Shown here: piece after piece, positions 32,991 to 40,502 of the stretch
How positions within the stretch are numbered: position 1 is the first letter of the stretch
How the letters are laid out: each line of letters opens with the position of its first letter
Source of the DNA: Mycobacteriales bacterium
GTDB taxonomy: Bacteria; Actinomycetota; Actinomycetes; Mycobacteriales; SCTD01
Reading direction: 5' to 3'
Length of the DNA stretch: 64,000 bases
NCBI GenBank assembly: GCA_040902655.1
Contig: JBBDWV010000026.1
Coordinates: forward strand, 34,219 to 98,218
Position numbers and translations under genes: made by a program
The notes under the pieces: model-generated
What the model saw: the letters and a program-made list of their open reading frames with translations, nothing else
The model's database searches: none
Told to the model about the DNA's origin: nothing

Positions 32991-33004
32991 CTAATCGAAT
33001 CGTG

Positions 33005-33171
33005 CTTCGAAATTTGTATCGTCATGTCATCACGCGCAGCGGCACCAGTCAACCCGCGTCACGGCGCGGGGGTGCGCAGAGCCGGCCGGGGTCAGGGGCC
33101 TTGACTTTCGTGCAGGCCACTGTGACCCTGCTCACCGCATGGCTTCGCAGTTTGGGATACGAATTCGAAAG
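33005..33171. promoter_or_regulatory. pair of related inverted sites in a divergent promoter region
   Basis: CTTCGAAATTTGTATCG (33005-33021) and GGATACGAATTCGAAAG (33155-33171) are near reverse complements of each other (GATAC-AATT-CGAA core, one gap). They lie about 150 bp apart between the TPP-enzyme gene and the importer operon. Such a pair could be bound by one regulator that loops or controls both directions. I see no other gene or RNA in the roughly 300-bp gap. Confidence 0.4.
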
Positions 33172-33289
33172 TAGGCCGCTCCGGAAGCGACCGCCGCGTC
33201 TCAGGATCCCGGTCTCGGACTCATGAGCCCGCAGCTGCGACACCCTCGTACACGGCAACTACGCCGTCGACCGAAAGAGAGCGTTTCTG

Positions 33290-34417
33290 ATGAGATCGAC
33301 TATCACGTCGCGCGGAGCTCGTGCTGCTGCCGGCGCCTGCGCCCTCACCCTCACGCTGGTCGCCTGCGGCAGCGAGTCCGACACCGCCGGCGGCGACGGG
33401 AAGACGATCGCGGGGGGCGAGGAGACCACCAGCCTGTCGTTCGGCGTGACCAACCCGGACCTGCCCGGCTCCGCCTACTACGCCGCTGTGCCGACCTACC
33501 TCGAGTACTGGACCGACGAGGGGCTGGACGTCACGTTCGACGCCTACAACGGCACCGGCGAGGTCATGACCGCGGTCGCCACGGGCAAGACGGACGTCGG
33601 CTCCGGCGGCACGATGGGCGCCATGGCCGCCGTCGTCAACGGCGGCGCCGACCTGAAGGTCTTCTACAGCTACATCCCCAACAACCCGTACTGGCCAGTC
33701 GTGATGCCCGACAGCGACATCGACTCGCTCGACGACCTGGTGGGAAAGACGGTCGGCACGTTCAGCCTGGCCGGTGATGGCGCCGGACTGCTCAAGGGCG
33801 TCATGGAAGCCGAGGGCCTCGACCCGAACTCGGTCGACATCGTCGCCGTGGGAGTCGGGGCGGAGGCATACGAGACGCTCAAGTCGGGTCGCATCGCGGC
33901 CTACATCGGCTATGACTCGGTCTACGGCCAGATCGAGGCCCTTGGTCACGAGATCCGGAGGATCGACTCCCCCATCGACGACTTCGGCTGGCTGGGCGGC
34001 ATCGCCGCACCGGCGACAATGATCAAGGGGCAGCGGGAGACCCTGGTGACGTTCGGCCGTGGGCTTGCGAAGGCCGCGGTCTTCACCAAGGCCAACCCAG
34101 AGTGCGCGCTCAAGATCCAGTGGGAGGTCTACCCCGAGTCCAAGCCGGCCGGCGTGGCCGACGACCAGGCCGTGAAGGACGGCGTGGAGTCGTTGATGTC
34201 GCGGCTCAAGAGCCAGTTCCCCGTCGACGAACAGTGGGGCCGTGTCGCGGAGCGGACGGTGCAGGAACGCATCGACATCGCGGTGGAGAGCGGCGAGCTC
34301 GCCAAGCCCCTGCCGGTAGAGGAGATCTGGGACCCCTCGCTGCTCGACGACATGAACGACTTCGACGTCGCAGAGATCGAGAAGGCTGCCGCAGACTGCA
34401 GAATGGTAGAGGGCTGA
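33290..34417 (+). CDS. ABC importer substrate-binding lipoprotein (NitT/TauT, NMT1-like)
   Basis: 375 residues. A lipoprotein signal (basic start, hydrophobic ALTLTLVAC) ends at a lipobox Cys near residue 26, so the protein should be anchored outside the membrane. The mature part (SLSFGVTNPDLPGSAYYAAV, TYLEYWTDEGLDVTF, ATGKTDVGSGGTMG) matches NMT1/SsuA-type periplasmic-binding proteins for sulfonates, taurine, nitrate, pyrimidine precursors and aromatic acids. ATPase and permease genes follow in order, completing the transporter. Given the catabolic context, an organic acid is a likely ligand; this is inference. Confidence 0.92.
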   Translation: MRSTITSRGARAAAGACALTLTLVACGSESDTAGGDGKTIAGGEETTSLSFGVTNPDLPGSAYYAAVPTYLEYWTDEGLDVTFDAYNGTGEVMTAVATGKTDVGSGGTMGAMAAVVNGGADLKVFYSYIPNNPYWPVVMPDSDIDSLDDLVGKTVGTFSLAGDGAGLLKGVMEAEGLDPNSVDIVAVGVGAEAYETLKSGRIAAYIGYDSVYGQIEALGHEIRRIDSPIDDFGWLGGIAAPATMIKGQRETLVTFGRGLAKAAVFTKANPECALKIQWEVYPESKPAGVADDQAVKDGVESLMSRLKSQFPVDEQWGRVAERTVQERIDIAVESGELAKPLPVEEIWDPSLLDDMNDFDVAEIEKAAADCRMVEG

Positions 34418-34449
34418 TGGTCGGGGGCGTTCTGCAGATCAGGAGACCC

Positions 34450-35292
34450 ATGACTGCCAAGAGGAATCCTCTCGGCGACGGCGGACATCCCCTGCCCACC
34501 GACTCCGCGGTGCGCCTGCGGGTCACGGACGTGGATAAGTCCTACGGCGACGACGAGAGCTCCAAGCTCGCCGTGAAGGGTGTCTCCTTCGACGTCCGCG
34601 CCGGTGAGTTCGTGTCCCTCGTCGGCCCCAGCGGCTGCGGCAAGAGCACGATGCTCAAGGCGTGCGCCGGCCTCCTGCCCATCACGTCCGGGACGATCGA
34701 CTACGACGGGACGGGCGGCCCTGCGCTGCCCGGCAGGTACGGGATGGTCTTCCAGACCTCCACCCTGCTGCCGTGGTGGACCGTGCTGCAGAACGTCCTC
34801 CTGCCAGCCCGGGTCCTGCACCTGGAGATGAAGCCCGCGACGAGGCGGGCCCGCGAGTTGCTCGAGCTCGTGGGGCTCGGCGGCACGGAGGACAAGTACC
34901 CGGGGGAGCTCTCGGGCGGCATGCAGCAGCGCGCCTCGCTGGCCCGCGCGTTGCTGCACGAGCCGGACCTCGTCTTCATGGACGAGCCCTTCGGCGCCCT
35001 CGACGCGATCACCCGCGACAGCATGAACACGCTGCTGCAACAGATCGCCCGGGAACTCAGGCAGACGATCCTGTTCGTTACGCACTCCATCCAGGAGGCT
35101 GTGTGGCTCTCGGACCGCGTCCTGGTCATGTCGAGCGGTCCCGGCCGGATCATCGAGGATGTCGAGGTCGACTTTCCGAGGCCGCGCAACCTCGCGCTGC
35201 TCGCCAACGAGCGCTTCCGGACGTTGGAGGTCCAGCTCAAGGAGGAGCTCAACGCGACACTGATGAGCGACTCCGGGAGGGGCCGACCATGA
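34450..35292 (+). CDS. ABC importer ATP-binding protein (NitT/TauT type)
   Basis: 280 residues from the ATG 5 nt after AGGAG. A longer frame upstream is the shadow of the binding-protein gene. Walker A GPSGCGKST, Q-loop MVFQTSTLLPWW, signature LSGGMQQR, Walker B LVFMDEPFGALD and H-loop FVTHSIQEAVWL are all intact. It powers uptake by the permease encoded in the overlapping next gene. An N-terminal extension of about 20 residues precedes the nucleotide-binding domain. It shows the standard features of SsuB/TauB-type ATPases. Confidence 0.93.
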   Translation: MTAKRNPLGDGGHPLPTDSAVRLRVTDVDKSYGDDESSKLAVKGVSFDVRAGEFVSLVGPSGCGKSTMLKACAGLLPITSGTIDYDGTGGPALPGRYGMVFQTSTLLPWWTVLQNVLLPARVLHLEMKPATRRARELLELVGLGGTEDKYPGELSGGMQQRASLARALLHEPDLVFMDEPFGALDAITRDSMNTLLQQIARELRQTILFVTHSIQEAVWLSDRVLVMSSGPGRIIEDVEVDFPRPRNLALLANERFRTLEVQLKEELNATLMSDSGRGRP

Positions 35293-36146
35293 CCCAGTCG
35301 CAGTTGATGAGTCAGCGGTCCGAGGAGACTGCGGTGGGCGCGGCTCCGCCAGCCCGGCGCGCGCGCCGGATGCGCCCGGAGGTGGTCAAGCAGCGCCTCG
35401 GCACCGTGGTGCTCGCACTGGCGATCCTGATCGCGGCGCAGATCGCCTCACGGAACGGCTGGGTATCGGACCTGATCATCCCGGCTCCCACCGACGTCTA
35501 CGCCGCCTTCGTCGACCAGTGGCAGACACCGGGCTTCCGCGAGGACGTTCGCTCGACGGTCAGTGCCACGGTGATCGGCTTTCTGCTGGCCGCGGCGGCG
35601 TCGTTCCTCGTGGCCGCCGTTCTGGTGCTGATCAAGGGGCTCGAGGGGGTGGTGATGCCGCTGATCATCGCCGTCGAGACGATGCCGAAGATCGCAATCG
35701 CGCCGATCATCATCCTGTGGTTGGGCTTCGGTCAGCTCGGCAAGACGGTCATCGTCGCGCTCGTCACCTTCTTTCCCATCCTGATCAACACGCTCCAGGG
35801 TCTGAAGGTTACTAACCGGGACGAGTACGATCTGCTGCGGTCCCTCGGGGCCAGTCGCATGCAGCTGTTCCGGTACGTCCGGCTGCCCCGCTCTTTGCCC
35901 TACGTCTTCGCGGGGCTGCGGGTGGGCTCGGTGTTCGCGCTCATCGGGGCGATCGTGGCCGAGTTCGTGGGGTCGCGGAACGGTCTGGGCGCCCTGATCA
36001 TCCTGGCCCGTTCGCAGTTCAACGTACCGGCGGTCTGGGCGCTGCTGTTCAACCTCATGGTGATGGGCGTGATCATCTACGCCGCGACGTCGTGGATGGA
36101 GCGCAAGCTGTTGTTCTGGTCCAAGGACGTCTCGCTGACCGGGTGA
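35289..36146 (+). CDS. ABC importer permease (NitT/TauT type)
   Basis: 285 residues, about six membrane segments (for example LGTVVLALAILIAAQIA, VIGFLLAAAASFLVAAVLVL, IIILWLGFGQLGKTVIVALV, VWALLFNLMVMGVIIYAAT). The coupling EAA motif that contacts the ATPase is EYDLLRSLGASRMQLFRYVR. It overlaps the ATPase gene by 4 bp, so one mRNA makes the transporter. The first 40 residues are cytoplasmic and basic (PPARRARRMRPEVVKQ). It should form the transmembrane pore for the ligand of the upstream lipoprotein. Confidence 0.93.
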   Translation: MTQSQLMSQRSEETAVGAAPPARRARRMRPEVVKQRLGTVVLALAILIAAQIASRNGWVSDLIIPAPTDVYAAFVDQWQTPGFREDVRSTVSATVIGFLLAAAASFLVAAVLVLIKGLEGVVMPLIIAVETMPKIAIAPIIILWLGFGQLGKTVIVALVTFFPILINTLQGLKVTNRDEYDLLRSLGASRMQLFRYVRLPRSLPYVFAGLRVGSVFALIGAIVAEFVGSRNGLGALIILARSQFNVPAVWALLFNLMVMGVIIYAATSWMERKLLFWSKDVSLTG

Positions 36147-36170
36147 GCGCCTGGCTGGAGCAGGAGTGAC

Positions 36171-36890
36171 ATGAGCAACTCGAAGCAGTACCGGCACCGC
36201 GTCATGGTGCCGCCGCGTCAGGGCACACGACCCGCGGGGCTGGACCCGGGACTGCTCATGCCGTTCCGTTCGACAACGGTGGCCGAGATCTCCGACCTGG
36301 TCGGCCGGCCGTACACGATGGACGGCGGAGTCCGGCCGCTGGTCCGCACGCAGGGCGTCACTGTCGGGTTCGCCCTGACGGCCAAGGCCTGGCCAGGGGA
36401 CAACCTCGCCATCCACGGCGGACTGTCGCTGGCCGAGCGGGACGACGTGCTGGTCGTCGACTGGCACGGCTACCGGGGTGGCGGCGGGTCGGGCTCCCAG
36501 GCGCTCGTCCTGCCGGGCGCCCGCGGGCTGGCCGGCGTCGTCGTCGATGGGTGCTGGCGCGACCTGGTCGAGGTAGAGGCAGTCGGGATCCCCGTGTTCG
36601 GCCGCGGGGAGGCCTCCTTCGCGCCGGCGAAGCGCGAGCCGGGTGAGATCAACGTTCCGGTCAGCTGCGGCGGCGTGGTCGTCGAGCCGGGTGACGTCGT
36701 CGTCGCCGGGGCCGGCGGCGTCGTCGTGGTGCCGCACCGGCACGTGCAGGAGGTCGGTGCGGCGCTCCAGGAACACGCGGCCGCCGTCCCGCCGCCGGGA
36801 GCGGTGCCGCTGACGGACAAGCAGAAGTCGTCAGCCCTGCGTGCTGCCTACCTCGAGGCCTTCGACGCCCGAGCCGGCATCCGCGTGTGA
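36171..36890 (+). CDS. RraA-like family protein (HMG/CHA aldolase-like)
   Basis: 239 residues. The RraA/MenG-like fold is seen in FRSTTVAEISDLVGRPYTMD and the active-site loop GVVVDGCWRDLVEVEAVGIP, with the D-G-x-x-R-D motif of class II pyruvate aldolases (4-hydroxy-4-methyl-2-oxoglutarate/4-carboxy-4-hydroxy-2-oxoadipate aldolase). Such aldolases finish protocatechuate-type meta-cleavage pathways. Other relatives are RNase E inhibitors. In this operon, after an importer and before an FMN oxidase (4-bp overlap), an aldolase or decarboxylase role is more likely. Catalytic residues look intact. Confidence 0.85.
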   Translation: MSNSKQYRHRVMVPPRQGTRPAGLDPGLLMPFRSTTVAEISDLVGRPYTMDGGVRPLVRTQGVTVGFALTAKAWPGDNLAIHGGLSLAERDDVLVVDWHGYRGGGGSGSQALVLPGARGLAGVVVDGCWRDLVEVEAVGIPVFGRGEASFAPAKREPGEINVPVSCGGVVVEPGDVVVAGAGGVVVVPHRHVQEVGAALQEHAAAVPPPGAVPLTDKQKSSALRAAYLEAFDARAGIRV

Positions 36891-38071
36891 CGGCGCTCGC
36901 CACGTTCGAGTACAGGTGGCGCACGCCGGAGACGCTCCTGAGCGTCGAGGACTACCGGGCCGCGGCGCGGCGGCGGCTGCCACACATGGTCTGGGAGTAC
37001 GTGGACGGCGGTGCCGACGACCTGGTCACCCTGCAGGAAAACCGGGCCGCGTTCGCGCGGTGGTCGCTCGTGCCGCGCGTGCTGCGTGCGGTGGGCCAGC
37101 CCGACCTGCGGACCACGGTTGCCGGCGTCGACCTGGAGCTGCCGGTGCTGCTCGCCCCCACCGGCTTCTCCGGCCTGGCGCACTGGCGCGGGGACGTCGC
37201 CGCGGCCCGCGCAGCGGAGCGGCACGGGACCCGGCACGTGCTCAGCACGTCGGCGTCGTGGTCAATCGAGGAGCTGGCCCGGGCGACCTCGGCGCGGCAC
37301 TTCTTCCAGCTCTACCCGAAGAGCGGCGTGCTCACGAGGGACCTGCTGCGCCGGGCCTGGGACGCCGGCACGCGGGTGATGCTCGTGACCGTCGACGTCC
37401 CCGTCATCGGCAACCGCGAGGGCGAGCGCCGGCGAGGCATGGGTCAGCCGCCGGTGTTCACACCGGTGCGCGGTCTGGACGCGCTGCGGCACCCGATCTG
37501 GCTCTACGGGCTGCTTCGGCACGGCCGGGTCGGCGCTCGCAACCTGGTCGAGGACCGCGGGATGCGAGCTGCCGCGGAGTCGGTCGCGATGCAGTCCCGT
37601 GAGCTCATGCAGTCCACGCTCACCTGGGACGACTTGTTCTGGCTGCGGCAGCAGTGGAAGGGCGCGCTGCTCGTGAAGGGCGTCCTGGCGCCGGAGGACG
37701 CAGTGCACGCCGCGGATCTGGGCGTCGACGGAGTCGTGGTGTCCAACCACGGCGGCCGTCAGCTGGACGTGGCCCAGGCGTCGCTCGACGCACTGCCCGG
37801 AGTGGTCGCCGCGGTCGGTGACCGGCTGGAGGTGCTGCTGGACGGCGGCGTTCGCCGCGGCACCGACGTGGTGACGGCCCTGGCGCTGGGGGCACGCGCC
37901 GTACTCGTCGGTCGGCCCTACCTGTACGGCCTGGCCGTCGGGGGAGAGGCGGGGGTGTCGGGCGTGCTGGACGTCCTGAAGACGGAGCTGGAGCGGGCGC
38001 TCGCGCTGCTCGGCGTGCACAGCGCTGCAGGTCTCGACCGGACCGTGCTGACCCGCCGCAACGCCCGCTGA
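36887..38071 (+). CDS. FMN-dependent alpha-hydroxy-acid oxidase/dehydrogenase
   Basis: 394 residues. The TIM-barrel family of lactate, glycolate and mandelate oxidases: MVWEYVDGGADDLVTLQENR, PVLLAPTGFSGLAH, FFQLYPKSG (Tyr), and the catalytic His in VVSNHGGRQLD, then LLDGGVRRGTDVVTALALGA for FMN phosphate. It oxidises 2-hydroxyacids to 2-oxoacids. With the TPP enzyme at 31272 it could form a mandelate-like route (2-hydroxyacid to 2-oxoacid to aldehyde). No membrane-anchoring insert is obvious. The start is a GTG overlapping the RraA stop by 4 bp. It is convergent with the CaiB gene 15 bp on. Confidence 0.92.
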   Translation: MTALATFEYRWRTPETLLSVEDYRAAARRRLPHMVWEYVDGGADDLVTLQENRAAFARWSLVPRVLRAVGQPDLRTTVAGVDLELPVLLAPTGFSGLAHWRGDVAAARAAERHGTRHVLSTSASWSIEELARATSARHFFQLYPKSGVLTRDLLRRAWDAGTRVMLVTVDVPVIGNREGERRRGMGQPPVFTPVRGLDALRHPIWLYGLLRHGRVGARNLVEDRGMRAAAESVAMQSRELMQSTLTWDDLFWLRQQWKGALLVKGVLAPEDAVHAADLGVDGVVVSNHGGRQLDVAQASLDALPGVVAAVGDRLEVLLDGGVRRGTDVVTALALGARAVLVGRPYLYGLAVGGEAGVSGVLDVLKTELERALALLGVHSAAGLDRTVLTRRNAR

Positions 38072-38086
38072 GCCGGGGCGCCCCGT

Positions 38087-39319
38087 TCAGAGCCGGGTGG
38101 CCCCTGCCTCGACCAGCCGTGCCACCTCGGCCGCATCCATCCCGAGCCCGGCCAGCACGTCGGCGGTGTGCTCGCCGAGCCGGGGGGGCAGCGCGCGCAC
38201 GCTCGGTGGGGTCTGCGACATGATGGTGGCCGGGGACGGCACCCGCAGTAGTTGGTGGTCCACGGGGTCCTCACGGATCTGCCAGAACCCGGTGCTGACC
38301 AGGTGCTCGTCGCGGGTCAGGTCTTCGAGCGAGTTGACCACCGCGAACGGGATGTCCTCGCCGCCCAGCAGGGCGGTCCACTCGGCGTTGGTCCGCAGCG
38401 CCAGCTGTGCAGCGATCTCAGCCCAGACCACCGACACCGCCTGCTGCCGGGCTGCGAAGGTCGCGAAGCGCTCGTCCTTCATCACGTCGTCGCGGCCGAT
38501 GAGGTGGAAGAAGCGCGACCACTGGGCGTCGGAGTACGGCAGGAACGACAGGTAGCCGTCCAGGGTCGAGAAGGGACGCCGGGAGGCCGTGCTGACCGAC
38601 TCGTACCCCATGGGCGCCAGCGGGGGCTCGAAGGCGTGGCCCCATAAGTGCTCGTGCATGTTGAAGGCAGCCATGCTCTCGAACATCGGCACCACCACGG
38701 ACTGGCCGTCACCGGTGCGCGCGCGGTGCAGGAGGGCCGAGGAGACGGCGAAGGCGGCCTGCACCGCCGTGACCTTGTCGGCGAAGATCGCCGGCATGTA
38801 GCGCGGGACGCCGGTCACGACCGACTGCAGCACGGCCAGCCCGGAGAGGGCCTGGACGATGTCGTCGTACGCAGGCTTGCCGCCGTACGGACCCGCGTCG
38901 GCAAACCCGGTCAGGTGGCAGTGGACAAGATCCGGTCGGCGGGCGGTCAGCTGCTCGTACAGGAGGCCCAGCCGCTCGGCGGCGCTGGTGCGCACCGAGT
39001 GCAGGAAGACGTCGCTACGCTCCACGAGGCGGCCGAGGACCTCGCGCCCCTCCGGGACCTTGAGGTCGAGCACGATGCTGCGCTTGTTGCGGTTGTTGCT
39101 GAGGAAGAACGAGCCCATCCCCTCCTCCCGGCACGGGCCGATGGCTCGGGTCAGGTCGCCCTCCGGAGGTTCGACCTTGATCACGTCGGCTCCCATGTCA
39201 CCGAGCAGCTGAGCGGTCAGCGGCCCGAGGACGATGGAGGCGCACTCGAGGACCGTGATGCCCTGAAGCGGACCTGGACGGTCGGTGGCGGGACCTGCGG
39301 CTGGCACGTGACTCTCCAT
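38087..39319 (-). CDS. CaiB/BaiF family III CoA-transferase
   Basis: 410 residues. The N-terminal GITVLECASIVLGPLTAQLL and MGADVIKVEPPEGDLTR, and the catalytic Asp region KPAYDDIVQALSG, are standard for family III CoA-transferases, which pass CoA between organic acids (oxalate, carnitine, benzylsuccinate and similar). About 400 residues is the expected length. It is transcribed on its own, with an inverted repeat about 35-65 bp upstream of the ATG. A second member of the family is at 43009. Confidence 0.93.
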   Translation of the reverse strand: MESHVPAAGPATDRPGPLQGITVLECASIVLGPLTAQLLGDMGADVIKVEPPEGDLTRAIGPCREEGMGSFFLSNNRNKRSIVLDLKVPEGREVLGRLVERSDVFLHSVRTSAAERLGLLYEQLTARRPDLVHCHLTGFADAGPYGGKPAYDDIVQALSGLAVLQSVVTGVPRYMPAIFADKVTAVQAAFAVSSALLHRARTGDGQSVVVPMFESMAAFNMHEHLWGHAFEPPLAPMGYESVSTASRRPFSTLDGYLSFLPYSDAQWSRFFHLIGRDDVMKDERFATFAARQQAVSVVWAEIAAQLALRTNAEWTALLGGEDIPFAVVNSLEDLTRDEHLVSTGFWQIREDPVDHQLLRVPSPATIMSQTPPSVRALPPRLGEHTADVLAGLGMDAAEVARLVEAGATRL

Positions 39320-39354
39320 TCCTGGATGTGCGGCCGGCCGGACACCGCAGCCTT

Positions 39355-39384
39355 CGAGAATCCGATAGACATTACCGATTCTCG
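39355..39384. promoter_or_regulatory. inverted repeat in the CaiB promoter region
   Basis: Perfect 8-bp arms CGAGAATC (39355-39362) and GATTCTCG (39377-39384) with a 14-nt spacer, in the 129-bp gap between the CaiB gene and the end of the IclR gene. The spacing suits a dimeric regulator such as the neighbouring IclR protein. Assignment is by position only. Confidence 0.5.
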
Positions 39385-39448
39385 GACTGTAGTGAGGCGG
39401 AGACGGCCCGGCAAGGAACGTGGTGCGGCTGCCGACAGGACTGCGGAC

Positions 39449-40231
39449 TCAGCGGACTTCGTCGTGCCCGAGCCTGCCGAGGTTCTTCTCGACGGACGCG
39501 GCCGTGGCGGTGGTCTGCAGGAGCCAGGCCTCCTCCGTCGTGGGCTCCCAATGCGCGGCCAGCGCGGAGAGGTGGATCGCCGCCACCACCTTGTCCTGGG
39601 TATCCCGCACCGGCACGGCGACGCCGATGATCCCGGTCACCGCCTCCTGGCGGCTGACCGAGTAGCCCTGGACCCGGATCTCCTGCAGCTCCTGCTCGAG
39701 CTCCTCGACCTCGACGAGCGTGGTGGGTGTCAGCCGCTGCCGGTCGCGGCTCATCATCTTCTCGCGGAGCTCGTCGTGGTGGGCGGCAAACAGCTTGCCC
39801 ACGGAAGTCGCATGCAACAGCAGCGACTGCCCCAGCTGGATGTCCAGCTTGATCGGGCGGTGGCCGGCAACCCGGTCGGTGTAGACGATCCGATCGCCGA
39901 AGCGCTCGGCGAGATAGACGTCCTCGCCCAGCAGCTGGGCCAGATCCTGGAGGTGACGGCGGGCGACGGCCCTGAGGTTCAGGCCCTCCATGATCCGGAT
40001 GCCGTAACGCACGGCCCGCCCGCCGATGGAGTAGCGCAGATCGGACGTGACCAGCACGGCTTCGACCTTGACCAGCCGCTGCAGCAGGTTGTGCGTGCTG
40101 CTCAGGGGCAGCCCGAGCTGCTGGCTGATCTCAGTGACCGTCAACCCGGCGGGGTGTGGGGCGAGCAGCTCCAACACGCCGAAAATCCGGGAGAAGCGGT
40201 CCTTCGCGTCGTCGTCCGTCGAGGTGAACAT
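39449..40231 (-). CDS. IclR-family transcriptional regulator
   Basis: 260 residues from ATG 40231. A GTG at 40282 would add 17 His/Pro-rich residues of doubtful value. The N-terminal winged helix (FSRIFGVLELLAPHPAGLTV, ISQQLGLPLSSTHNLLQRL) is followed by the effector domain (LAERFGDRIVYTDRVAGHRP, VGKLFAAHHDELREKM, VTGIIGVAVPVRDTQDKV). IclR proteins sense small carboxylates and repress or activate catabolic operons. It is the only regulator in the block. It is divergent from the acyl-CoA ligase gene, so control of that operon, the CaiB gene and possibly others is likely. Confidence 0.92.
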   Translation of the reverse strand: MFTSTDDDAKDRFSRIFGVLELLAPHPAGLTVTEISQQLGLPLSSTHNLLQRLVKVEAVLVTSDLRYSIGGRAVRYGIRIMEGLNLRAVARRHLQDLAQLLGEDVYLAERFGDRIVYTDRVAGHRPIKLDIQLGQSLLLHATSVGKLFAAHHDELREKMMSRDRQRLTPTTLVEVEELEQELQEIRVQGYSVSRQEAVTGIIGVAVPVRDTQDKVVAAIHLSALAAHWEPTTEEAWLLQTTATAASVEKNLGRLGHDEVR

Positions 40232-40502
40232 GGTCTCGGGCCTTCCGGTGGTGCGGTGCCGGTGGTGCGGTGCCGGTGGCACGCCCGGCCACGGGCGGCG
40301 ATCCTAGTGAGCGCCGCCGTAGCCGCGGGCGGGGTGCGACCGGCCTCGCTCTACTCCTTGACGGACGAACCGTAGTGCGGAACATTTCGTCTATCCGAAG
40401 TAACCTACAAGTTCCAGAAGACGGCGGCAAGAGGGCCGCCCTTCCGCACGTCCCCGGCGGCCCGTCGGGTGCGGGAGGCATGCTCCCCGAAGGAGGCGAC
40501 AG

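Noticed and set aside
31287-33104. Long plus-strand frame opposite the TPP enzyme
   Set aside because: The TPP enzyme is complete with ThDP motifs on the minus strand. The frame is its shadow.
31272-38071. Naming the TPP enzyme and FMN oxidase as mandelate pathway genes (mdlC, mdlB)
   Set aside because: Family-level motifs fit, but substrate-specific residues cannot be judged by eye. The route is therefore reported only as a hypothesis.
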